Positions 18,881 through 26,214 of a stretch of DNA of 64,000 bases are shown piece by piece. The stretch is taken from assembly GCA_014192625.1 (NCBI GenBank), contig BJHM01000004.1, positions 1 through 64,000 on the forward strand, read 5' to 3'. The stretch's first letter is position 1, and the number at the start of each line of letters is the position of its first letter. Both the position numbers and the translations under genes were made by a program. This DNA is from Planctomycetota bacterium (GTDB taxonomy: Bacteria; Planctomycetota; UBA1135; UBA2386). The notes under the pieces are model-generated. The model was not told the origin of the DNA, made no database searches, and saw only the letters and a program-made list of their open reading frames with translations.

Positions 18881-19330
18881 CTAGCTACCTGTCGGGCGCG
18901 GGTAGACGGGAGTTACAGGAAACAACGAGAAGTCCGTCTGATCGAGTTCTAATTCGCAGTGCTCCATCTCTGCGGCAGTCAGCGATTCCGGCGAACGAAA
19001 GGCACGGAAGGCGCCCCACTCGACAAGATCGATCGGCGCACCGATCAGGGTGCCGATATGCCACAGCACAAAAGACGGGAACAAGAACGTGCTTAGGACG
19101 TCGCGCTGCAGAGGATCCTGCGCAAGGTGGACAGCAGTAGTCACAGGCAATGCCACCAAGTCGACCGGCACCCCAACAGTAAAGCCAATCACGCCGCCCA
19201 CCGTCGCTGGCACCCGGGTGAACAGCGAGCGGCCGGTCCGCGCATCCACCAGCGCATCTGGATACGCAACCAACTGGGCGCAGCTAGCACACAGCACGGA
19301 CCCGAGTGCGAAGGCTGCCTTGAAAATCAC
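18881..19330 (-). CDS. small putative lipoprotein (paralogue of 51804-52265)
   Basis: A 149-residue protein with an N-terminal signal ending LGSVLCASC, which offers a lipobox-like cysteine around residue 17. Two hydrophobic glycine-rich segments follow (VGGVIGFTVGVPVDLVALPV, FLFPSFVLWHIGTLIGAPIDL). The second has the pattern F-L-x-P ... G-A-P-x-D-L-x-[ED] that recurs in the protein at 51804-52265, so the two are probably paralogues of an unrecognised envelope family. Its start overlaps the stop of the PilO-like gene (ATGA) and its stop abuts the coiled-coil gene. Confidence 0.72.
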   Translation of the reverse strand: MIFKAAFALGSVLCASCAQLVAYPDALVDARTGRSLFTRVPATVGGVIGFTVGVPVDLVALPVTTAVHLAQDPLQRDVLSTFLFPSFVLWHIGTLIGAPIDLVEWGAFRAFRSPESLTAAEMEHCELELDQTDFSLFPVTPVYPRPTGS

Positions 19331-19968
19331 TTCTTCTCGTCCTTCTTCGGTGCACGCCTGACAAAGCTCAGGCCCTTCACGATCCAGCGATCCTCAATGG
19401 TCTGCGGCGGAGCCTTGTGACTCGACAGCAGGCTGCTGATCGATGCATTCTGCACCGACAGTCCCAACAGCTTCCAAACCGACTGGGCTTTCACGTTTGC
19501 GCCGCGCGCGCCGGATTCACAGTTGAACAGGATTGCCTGCAACGTCGCACGATTGAGCTCGAAGTCTTTGCCCGCCTGCTTTGGGAAGTCGATCGCCATC
19601 GCATAGTCGATGACCAACTGCTTATCGGTCACGCCGATGCGGCGTTCTTCGCTCGTCGGCTTGATGGTGAGGTTGCTCGATTCGATCGGCGGCTGCCGCG
19701 AGTTTGCGATCTGCCCTTCCAAAAACACCTTCGCGTCCTTGGTCGCATCCGACATCACGAGTTTGTTCTGCTCAACTAGCTCAATGCCAGCGAACAACTT
19801 GCCGATCTTATCGATGTAGCCGCCCGGGCTCGTGGCCTCGCTGATCGCCTTCTCAGTGAGAACGACCTCGTTGTTGCAGCTCTTGATCCAGTAGCCCACG
19901 ATCGGCAGGCAGATCAACGTCGCCAGGATGACACCTTTGTAGAGGTCCATGTCGCGCAGGAACTTCAT
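19327..19968 (-). CDS. PilO-like single-pass membrane protein
   Basis: A 213-residue protein with a short cytoplasmic N-terminus, one membrane helix (about 11-26, GVILATLICLPIVGYWI) and a periplasmic domain that starts helical and continues as alpha/beta. This layout, its size and its place directly behind the PilM-PilN fusion match PilO of type IV pili and type II secretion, although sequence identity is too weak to name it outright. The ATG at 19968 overlaps the PilM-PilN stop (ATGA) and lies just before the hydrophobic run. The C-terminus is Lys-rich. Confidence 0.65.
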   Translation of the reverse strand: MKFLRDMDLYKGVILATLICLPIVGYWIKSCNNEVVLTEKAISEATSPGGYIDKIGKLFAGIELVEQNKLVMSDATKDAKVFLEGQIANSRQPPIESSNLTIKPTSEERRIGVTDKQLVIDYAMAIDFPKQAGKDFELNRATLQAILFNCESGARGANVKAQSVWKLLGLSVQNASISSLLSSHKAPPQTIEDRWIVKGLSFVRRAPKKDEKK

Positions 19969-21917
19969 TGCTTGGCGCCTCCAAACGGGCTGAACGATTC
20001 GCGCACGATCACCTTTACGTCGAAGTAGGCACCTTTTACGCCGGTCTCCGCCGTGTCGGAAAACAAGGTTTCCTTGGTCGCCAATGTGTCGTATTTGAGG
20101 AATGGACTGTCCGGCTGATTGCACTCAGCCTCAAAGGCGTCCCGTAATCGGCTCTCGCGCTCGCGGAAATCCTCGCCGCGGAATGAGATCGTGAAGTTGA
20201 GGGCGCGCCCGCTCTTATCGCCCAACCCCGTCACCTTCATCGTGATGTCGTATTTGCAGATCAGGTATTTGCCGAGTCCCTGATCCTCTGCGCGCTTCAC
20301 CACTTCAAAGAACCGGACGAGCACCGCAAGGCCGGAGTCGAGCGACAAGTCTTCATACACGCCACTCGCCTGCTGCTGCGCGATGAGATACTTCGACAAC
20401 TTGTCGTGAAAGAACTTCACGCGATTGGCAACCGGTGTCACAGCGAGATCGCGCAACAGATCCTTCTCCTTGTAGTCCTTGTTGTTCTCGCGCAGGACAA
20501 AGCGCTTGCTGTCCTTGGCCCAGTTGGCGAGCAACGCGTTCATCATCCCGTAGAACAGCGGGCCCTGCTTCGGATCGATGTATTCGGTGCCGATGCGATA
20601 CTGCAGGTTTTTGACGTCGTTGTTGAGCTTGACGCCGTAGACGATCGCGGTGAACAGCGCGACCATGCAAGCGATCGCGAGCGGGAACTTCACTCGCTCA
20701 AAGCCCTTGGTGTAGGCAAGGTCTTCCTGCCGCAACTGAAAGCCTTCCGGGCCACCGACGCGCAACAATGCGAGGCCGATCGCAGCAGCAAGCTGCGGCC
20801 CCACCGTCTCCGCCTCTTCCGGCGAGAGCGAATGCTGCAGGCTTGCGAGGGGATCGAGCGAGCGCGGCTCCACACCGAACACTTCAGCCAGCATCTCTTT
20901 CATGCCCAGCGTGCGAACTGCACCACCCGTGATCCACAACCGCGCAACGCCACCATTGCGCGACTGGGATGCAAGAAAGCGCATCAGTTCGCGACTGAGC
21001 CGCTGCACATAAATATCCTGCTCGGCCTTCACCTCATCGAGTCCGATGGTGATCTTGCGCAACACAACTGCTGGCACGGCTGCCTCAACAACCTCCGCCA
21101 GTACAGCCAACTCAGCCAACTCAGCTACTGGCGCGGCGACTTCGCCAGTCCAGTCACCACCGGTAGCAAGGCACGTTTGCGCTGCCGTGCGCGCCTCATC
21201 GATGACAATCGAGTGTGTGCGGGCCAGCGACTCGAAGACGTTTGCGTCGCCGAGACGGATGCAGCGCATATCCACGATGGCACCACCTCGCACCACCAGC
21301 ACGCGCGTGCTGCGCGAGCCAATATCGAGCACCACCACCGCTCCTTCCGGCGCAGCAGAGGCTTTTTCGTCGGCCTTCGCTGGCGGGGTTATTGCTACAT
21401 CGAATGCACCGCACCAATCCGCGGTGCGAAACAGCGCCATCGTGTCGAGATCGACAAACTCAGGATCGCAACCACCCTTGTGCAAGCCGTCGATGATCGC
21501 GCGCAGGCCTGGCTTTGGAACGGCGGCCACCATCACCTTGGAGCCTGAGCCATCCGCGCTGTTCCCGATCTCCAAGAAGTCGACGACCATGTCGTCGACC
21601 GACTGGCTCTGCATGGCTCCTTCCACTTCCGCCTTGATGACCTTGCGGATCAAATCCTTGCCGCGGAACGGCACATCAATCGTGCGCAGCACGGCCTCGC
21701 GACTCGGATAGCCGAGCACCATGTCGCCCTGAAACTTGCCTTCCGCGAGCGCCGCCGTGATCGCCTTGACGATTATCGGTTTGTGGTCCTCGCTTTTTGG
21801 TGCGTCTGCTACCCGGTGGATGCCGTAGCGCAGCAAGCGGGTCTTGCGGTAGGAGCCCTCTAGCTCGACCACCTTGATCGAGAAGTCACCTACGTCGATG
21901 CCGATGCTTTTAGCCAT
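19965..21917 (-). CDS. PilM-PilN fusion, type IV pilus/type II secretion platform protein
   Basis: A 650-residue protein. Residues 1-400 form an actin-like PilM/GspL-type ATPase domain (SIGIDVGDFSIKVVEL at the start, VVVLDIGSRSTRVLVV near 195-210, RLWITGGAVRTLGMKEML near 330). A membrane helix at about 411-429 and a 220-residue periplasmic part follow, which is the architecture of PilN. In most species PilM and PilN are separate, so this is a fusion. An Ala/Glu-rich insert sits at about 260-287. The ATG at 21917 is preceded by GAAGGAAAG at good distance; a GTG two codons upstream overlaps the preceding stop and is the alternative. A PilO-like gene follows. Confidence 0.8.
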   Translation of the reverse strand: MAKSIGIDVGDFSIKVVELEGSYRKTRLLRYGIHRVADAPKSEDHKPIIVKAITAALAEGKFQGDMVLGYPSREAVLRTIDVPFRGKDLIRKVIKAEVEGAMQSQSVDDMVVDFLEIGNSADGSGSKVMVAAVPKPGLRAIIDGLHKGGCDPEFVDLDTMALFRTADWCGAFDVAITPPAKADEKASAAPEGAVVVLDIGSRSTRVLVVRGGAIVDMRCIRLGDANVFESLARTHSIVIDEARTAAQTCLATGGDWTGEVAAPVAELAELAVLAEVVEAAVPAVVLRKITIGLDEVKAEQDIYVQRLSRELMRFLASQSRNGGVARLWITGGAVRTLGMKEMLAEVFGVEPRSLDPLASLQHSLSPEEAETVGPQLAAAIGLALLRVGGPEGFQLRQEDLAYTKGFERVKFPLAIACMVALFTAIVYGVKLNNDVKNLQYRIGTEYIDPKQGPLFYGMMNALLANWAKDSKRFVLRENNKDYKEKDLLRDLAVTPVANRVKFFHDKLSKYLIAQQQASGVYEDLSLDSGLAVLVRFFEVVKRAEDQGLGKYLICKYDITMKVTGLGDKSGRALNFTISFRGEDFRERESRLRDAFEAECNQPDSPFLKYDTLATKETLFSDTAETGVKGAYFDVKVIVRESFSPFGGAKQ

Positions 21918-21919
21918 AA

Positions 21920-22297
21920 TCACTTTCCTTCAGGCAGGACCGCACGGTCGTAATCTGCGCGCTGCTGGTCGTTGAGCAGTGCACGCACACGCTCACTAGC
22001 ACGCCGACGAACCGCTTCCAGCCCCGCCGCCACTGCTGCCGGCAGATCCGAGGCGGCCCGGAACACTTCTCGTTCCGACTCCGCTCGACGCTGCAGGACA
22101 GCTCGCAACTGACGCTGCTGATTACTGCCGAGCCCATAGTCCGCCGTAAACCGGCGCACGAAGGACTCGTCCGAACCTGATGTGTCGACTGCGGTCGAAC
22201 AGGCTGCGACCACGCTCGGGAACGCAAGACCGACACTCATTCCGGCTGCGAAGCATCCCACGGCGCAAGCGAGAATCCAGACCCGCGTCCGGTTCAC
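21920..22297 (-). CDS. Spy/CnrX-like small membrane-anchored periplasmic protein
   Basis: A 125-residue protein with an N-terminal signal anchor (VWILACAVGCFAAGMSVGLAF) and an all-helical remainder. The helices have the LTxxQ-like pattern of Spy/CpxP/CnrX-type sensors: LGSNQQRQLRAVLQRR, then VRRRASERVRALLNDQQRADYD. It sits directly behind an ECF sigma and its anti-sigma, with its start overlapping the anti-sigma stop. That suggests the periplasmic sensor of that system, as CnrX is for CnrH/CnrY. This role is inferred from layout and helical pattern, not from strong identity. Confidence 0.65.
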   Translation of the reverse strand: MNRTRVWILACAVGCFAAGMSVGLAFPSVVAACSTAVDTSGSDESFVRRFTADYGLGSNQQRQLRAVLQRRAESEREVFRAASDLPAAVAAGLEAVRRRASERVRALLNDQQRADYDRAVLPEGK

Positions 22298-22791
22298 TTG
22301 CGGCGCGGCTCCAAGGGCAGCAAAAGACGCGCGTCAAGATCGTCAATGACGCGTTGCACTTCGTCCGGTGCGGCTTGCAAATCGCTGCGGTTCGATTGGT
22401 GCAACAAGCCACTTTGCCACACCAGTGCCGCCACCAGGATTGTCGCGGCGACCAGCAGCACCCGGCGGCAGATCGCCCCAATGTCAGAGATCGCCCCAAT
22501 GTCAGAGATCGCCCCAGTGTCAGAGATCGTACCAGTGTCAGACTCCGCGCGCCGATCGACTGGCAGCCGGCGAGCAGCAGCGATGACTCCGGCGGCAAAT
22601 GCAGGTGGCGCAACAAACACCTGCTCGCGGCCAGCGCGAAATCCGGCGCGCAACTGCTGTCGGGCCTGCAGTGCAGCTCGCAGCGCAGGTTCTTGCTCTA
22701 GCCGGCGGCGGCATCCGTCCAAGTCACCCAAAGACAGCTCATGATCGAGCAACTGGTCGAGCAGACGCTCGTCGGAATTGGACAGACTCAT
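22294..22791 (-). CDS. putative anti-sigma factor with 18-bp tandem repeat
   Basis: A 165-residue membrane protein. The N-terminal cytoplasmic helical domain (LLDQLLDHELSLGDL...RRRLEQEPALRAAL) resembles the ASD of zinc-free anti-sigma factors. A repeated linker with SDTGTI, SDTGAI, SDIGAI and SDIGAI units (about 82-106) follows, then one membrane helix (about 109-127) and a short periplasmic tail. It directly follows the ECF sigma gene with an ATGA overlap, the standard position for the cognate anti-sigma. The linker repeat is an in-frame 18-base array, so its length can vary without a frameshift. Confidence 0.72.
   Translation of the reverse strand: MSLSNSDERLLDQLLDHELSLGDLDGCRRRLEQEPALRAALQARQQLRAGFRAGREQVFVAPPAFAAGVIAAARRLPVDRRAESDTGTISDTGAISDIGAISDIGAICRRVLLVAATILVAALVWQSGLLHQSNRSDLQAAPDEVQRVIDDLDARLLLPLEPRRK
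22471..22542 (-). repeat. four 18-bp in-frame tandem repeats
   Basis: Four adjacent 18-base units lie inside the anti-sigma gene: two identical copies of GATCGCCCCAATGTCAGA (plus strand), one with A to G, and one with three further changes or fewer. Each encodes six residues (S-D-[TI]-G-[TA]-I), lengthening the linker just before the membrane helix. Unit length divisible by three keeps the frame open. Confidence 0.92.
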
Positions 22792-23510
22792 CGTTGGCCC
22801 TCGCGGGAAGGTGCGTGCTCGGGATAGAGCCGCAGGAGCAGAAGTTTGAAGCGCTGGCGAGCACGAAACAGACGTGACTCGACGGTGCCGAGGTTGAGTT
22901 CGAGCAGGTTGGCGATGTCGGTGTAGGAAAGGTCCTCGTATTCACGCAGCACGAGAATCGTCCGGTATTTTTCCGGCAGCTTGTCGAGGATCGTGCGGGT
23001 CACTTGCACCAGTTCAGCATCGATCATCGCCTGATCGACCGGTGACGACGGGCTGCGCGGAGTGCCGGTATCGAGCTTCGTCTCGTCCTCGACCAACGCC
23101 AGCCGCCGCCGTGCCCGCCGCGACAAGTGGTCCGTCGCGGTGTTGACCGCGATCCGATACAGCCAAGTGAAAAACGCCGAGTCCTGATGGAATGTGTGCA
23201 GCTTGCGAAAGACCTTCAGGAACACCTCCTGCGCCAGGTCCTCACACTCGGCAACGTCCCGCGTGTAACGCGAAAGTAGCCGGAATACCCGGTCCTGATA
23301 GCGGCCGATCAAACTGGCAAACGCGGAATCGCTGCCATCGATCACCGCGTGGATCAGCTCAGCGTCAGTCACTTCCACGGTTCGTTGGATGGCATACACG
23401 GCGCATAGGATGCTCTTTGTCGGGGTTTCTTCCGGCGCAATGCCAACTGATCTATCCGGATCTCTGGGCGAGCTCTTCGCCGCACCGCGGTCGCCGACAA
23501 CACCGCTCAC
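22788..23510 (-). CDS. ECF-type RNA polymerase sigma factor
   Basis: A sigma-70 family extracytoplasmic-function factor. Region 2 is clear (FASLIGRYQDRVFRLLSRY, DLAQEVFLKVFRKLHTF, FFTWLYRIAVNTATDHLSRR), and region 4 ends the protein (LPEKYRTILVLREYEDLSYTDIANLLELN, VESRLFRARQRFK). The frame opens with a GTG at 23510 that overlaps the ribBA stop as GTGA and gives 240 residues. A GTG at 23399 would give the more typical 203 residues, because the first 37 residues look unconserved. The anti-sigma gene follows with an ATGA overlap. Promoter targets cannot be predicted from this window. Confidence 0.93.
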   Translation of the reverse strand: MSGVVGDRGAAKSSPRDPDRSVGIAPEETPTKSILCAVYAIQRTVEVTDAELIHAVIDGSDSAFASLIGRYQDRVFRLLSRYTRDVAECEDLAQEVFLKVFRKLHTFHQDSAFFTWLYRIAVNTATDHLSRRARRRLALVEDETKLDTGTPRSPSSPVDQAMIDAELVQVTRTILDKLPEKYRTILVLREYEDLSYTDIANLLELNLGTVESRLFRARQRFKLLLLRLYPEHAPSREGQR

Positions 23511-24739
23511 TCAGGCTTCTTCAGCAGGTGCCCCATTTTATCTCGTTTGGTGTCCAAGTATTTTTGGTTGTGCGGGTTGGGATGAATCTGCAGCGGCACC
23601 TGCTCGACAATCTCAACGCCGTAGCCTTGCAGGCCAGACAATTTTTTCGGGTTGTTAGTCAGCACCCGCAACTGCCGGATGCCAAGGTCGTGCAGGATCT
23701 GAGCACCCGTGCCAAACTCACGTTCGTCTGGCCGAAATCCCAGGTGAAGGTTGGCTTCGATGGTGTCGAGCCCGGTGTCCTGCAATGCGTAGGCGCGCAG
23801 CTTATTCGCGAGGCCAATGCCACGGCCTTCCTGGCTGATATAGAGCACCACGCCAAGCCCCTCGGCCTGCACGCGCCGCATCGCCTCATGCAGTTGTGGG
23901 CCACAATCACAGCGCAGCGAGCCAAACACATCCCCGGTCAGGCACTGCGAATGCACGCGGGTCAGCACCGGCCGATCGATCGGCGGGAAGCAGCCGCCGT
24001 CACCGACGTCCTCAATCCCGACGGTCAGCGCCACGTGCACGCGGTTGTCGACCTTACTGGTGTAAGTGTGGCTGTCGAAATAGCCAAACTCGGTCGGCAT
24101 CTTGGCGACGGCCACTCGCTCGATCAGCCGCTCGCGCCGACGGCGGTATTCAACTAAGTCAGTGATGCTGGCCATCTTCACGTTGTGCGTGCGACAAAAG
24201 ACCTCCAGGTCCGGCACGCGCGCCATATCGCCGTCGTCCTTGATGATCTCGCAGATCACCCCCGCCGGCCGCAACCCCGCGAGCCGGCAAAGGTCGACAA
24301 TCCCTTCCGTTTGACCAGTGCGAACCAGCACGCCGCCATCGCGCGCACGCAGCGGGGCGATGTGACCGGGCCGGACCAAATCGTTAGGCACGGCCTTCTG
24401 CCGAACGGCCGCAAGGATTGTAGTGCAGCGGTCCTTCGCAGAGATCCCCGTGGTCACGCCTTCGCGCGCTTCGATTGTGATCGTAAAAGCCGTGCCAAAG
24501 CGCGATTGGTTATCTGGCACCTGCATCGCGAGGCCCAACTGATCGCAGATCTCGCCGGCCATCGCTAAACAAACCAAGCCGCGACACTCCCTGATCATCA
24601 AGTTGACTAGGGCCGGCGTGGCGAACTCGGCGGCGAAGCAGAGGTCCCCCTCGTTCTCCCGGTCGGGATCATCCACCAGCACGATTGGGAGACCTGCGTT
24701 CAGGTCCAAAAGGATTTCAGGGATCGTTGCGAAACTCAT
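23507..24739 (-). CDS. ribBA: bifunctional DHBP synthase / GTP cyclohydrolase II
   Basis: A 410-residue riboflavin enzyme. The N-terminal half (about 1-205) is 3,4-dihydroxy-2-butanone-4-phosphate synthase, with [11 protein letters not shown] and the [16 protein letters not shown] / [11 protein letters not shown] blocks. The C-terminal half is GTP cyclohydrolase II, with the zinc cysteines in [18 protein letters not shown] and the [15 protein letters not shown] block. The ATG at 24739 gives the family N-terminus ([12 protein letters not shown]). It is the first gene of the nine-gene minus-strand run. The 225 bases upstream show no FMN-riboswitch signature that I can recognise. Confidence 0.96.
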   Translation of the reverse strand: MSFATIPEILLDLNAGLPIVLVDDPDRENEGDLCFAAEFATPALVNLMIRECRGLVCLAMAGEICDQLGLAMQVPDNQSRFGTAFTITIEAREGVTTGISAKDRCTTILAAVRQKAVPNDLVRPGHIAPLRARDGGVLVRTGQTEGIVDLCRLAGLRPAGVICEIIKDDGDMARVPDLEVFCRTHNVKMASITDLVEYRRRRERLIERVAVAKMPTEFGYFDSHTYTSKVDNRVHVALTVGIEDVGDGGCFPPIDRPVLTRVHSQCLTGDVFGSLRCDCGPQLHEAMRRVQAEGLGVVLYISQEGRGIGLANKLRAYALQDTGLDTIEANLHLGFRPDEREFGTGAQILHDLGIRQLRVLTNNPKKLSGLQGYGVEIVEQVPLQIHPNPHNQKYLDTKRDKMGHLLKKPE

Positions 24740-25018
24740 AATCGGTAGGCGGACAACGCGCCGAACGGCCCATCCTAACGACCGGCAGCCAGAATCCACC
24801 CTCCCACCAATCACTCGCTCGCGCTATTGCGATTGCGAACTGCCAATCATAAGTGCCGCATCGCAAGGCCACAGCACCGGCGGGAAGCGCTCAATAATCC
24901 GTTCGCATGGGACCCATAAGCTGTTGCAAATACACATCTTATTTTCGCTTTAGCCCGTCACTGCATGCCGCCGAATCGATCCTGCAGAAGAGCGCGTTAC
25001 GGCTACTCGAAACGAACT

Positions 25019-26197
25019 ATGCGGATGAAACGCACCCTGATTGAAGTCACCTTTGGCCTCGCGGCGCTCGTCGCAATGGTTTCGTTCCATCATCAGATCA
25101 CGCGTCTTGAGGGTGAGCACAAGGATGTCGCGGCGCTAAAGACCAAGGTCGATGCGCTCAAGTTCTCCGCGGACAGCAAGACGGAAGATCTGCAGCAACG
25201 CAAAGCCTCGCTCTCAGCCAATGAAGAGCGGCTTTCGTTATTGGAGCGGCAGCTGACCTCGGCCACTGCCGGTTCCACACTCGCGCAGAACTTGCAGTCC
25301 GAGCTGACCAAGGCCAAGGGCGAGGTCAACACCTTCCGCAGCCAGATCGCGATGGACTTCGAACGCACCAAGGCGCTCGTCGATGCCTACATCAGCGAAG
25401 TGCGCAGCAAGCAAAAGGACGCAGCAATGCGGCTGTCCGAGACGCAAGGTGCGATCGCGGCGATTGCTTGCCAGCTAAACCGCGACCCCGGCGAACTCAC
25501 GCGCTCGATGCTGCTGCCGACTGTGCAACTCAACGGCGAGGACACGGTTGGCTCTGGCACATTGGTCTATTCCGACCTAAACCCGAAGTCGGGCAAAGTC
25601 GAGTCATACGTGCTCACTTCATACCACGTCGTGCGCAACATCCTCGCCGACACACCGAAGTCGCAGACCGAGGGCTTCTCGGTCACGGTCTACCTGCAAA
25701 ACGGCAAGGTCGAAGTGAAGGGCAAGATGACTGCGAGTTTCGCGAAGATCGACGCTGCGTTGGTGCAGCTTCAGACCGACCGCCGCTTCCCGCACATCGC
25801 CACCGTGATGCCGCAGAGCGAGTGCATCAATGTCAAAGTCTGGGATCCGGTCTGCGCCGTCGGCTGCCCGCTCGGCAACGACCCAGTGCCGAGCGAAGGC
25901 GAAGTCAGTTCACTAAAGAACGAACTCAACGGCGCAAACTATTGGATGATCAACGCGCCAACTTACTTCGGGAACAGTGGTGGCGGCGTCTACCAAAACA
26001 ACTCGCACCAACTCATCGGCGTGTTCAGCAAGATCTATACGCACGGCAAGGGCACCCCGGTGGTGATCCCGCACATGGGTCTCTGCACACCAATCAGCCT
26101 GATTTATGAATGGCTGCGGCAGGAAGGGCTCGATTATTTGCTGGCGGCTAGGCCAAAGCAGATCGACCAGCACAACCTGAGCGCGCCGGCCAAATAA
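25019..26197 (+). CDS. membrane-anchored trypsin-like serine protease with coiled coil
   Basis: A 392-residue protein: a basic N-terminus, one membrane helix (about 8-22, EVTFGLAALVAMVSF), a long coiled coil (about 28-135) and a chymotrypsin-fold protease domain (about 160-370). The catalytic triad is visible: His in TSYHVV, Asp in KIDAALVQL, Ser in GNSGGGVY. No PDZ domain follows, unlike DegP/HtrA. The ATG at 25019 is the first before the membrane helix; another ATG six bases on is equally possible, and the frame is open 54 bases upstream. The coiled coil suggests oligomerisation in the periplasm. Confidence 0.82.
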   Translation: MRMKRTLIEVTFGLAALVAMVSFHHQITRLEGEHKDVAALKTKVDALKFSADSKTEDLQQRKASLSANEERLSLLERQLTSATAGSTLAQNLQSELTKAKGEVNTFRSQIAMDFERTKALVDAYISEVRSKQKDAAMRLSETQGAIAAIACQLNRDPGELTRSMLLPTVQLNGEDTVGSGTLVYSDLNPKSGKVESYVLTSYHVVRNILADTPKSQTEGFSVTVYLQNGKVEVKGKMTASFAKIDAALVQLQTDRRFPHIATVMPQSECINVKVWDPVCAVGCPLGNDPVPSEGEVSSLKNELNGANYWMINAPTYFGNSGGGVYQNNSHQLIGVFSKIYTHGKGTPVVIPHMGLCTPISLIYEWLRQEGLDYLLAARPKQIDQHNLSAPAK

Positions 26198-26214
26198 ACC
26201 CGCCGCACACTGAG

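Noticed and set aside
17828-19330. Classical toxin-antitoxin pair
   Set aside because: The neighbour of the RelE-like protein is a lipoprotein, not a small DNA-binding antitoxin, and the RelE-like part is a domain of a 350-residue protein.
20406-21548. Plus-strand open frame of 380 residues inside the PilM-PilN gene
   Set aside because: Antisense shadow; no recognisable domain, while the minus strand has clear PilM motifs.
24740-24964. FMN riboswitch upstream of ribBA
   Set aside because: I looked for the conserved FMN-aptamer purine-rich segments on the minus strand and did not see them; a covariance-model search would settle it.
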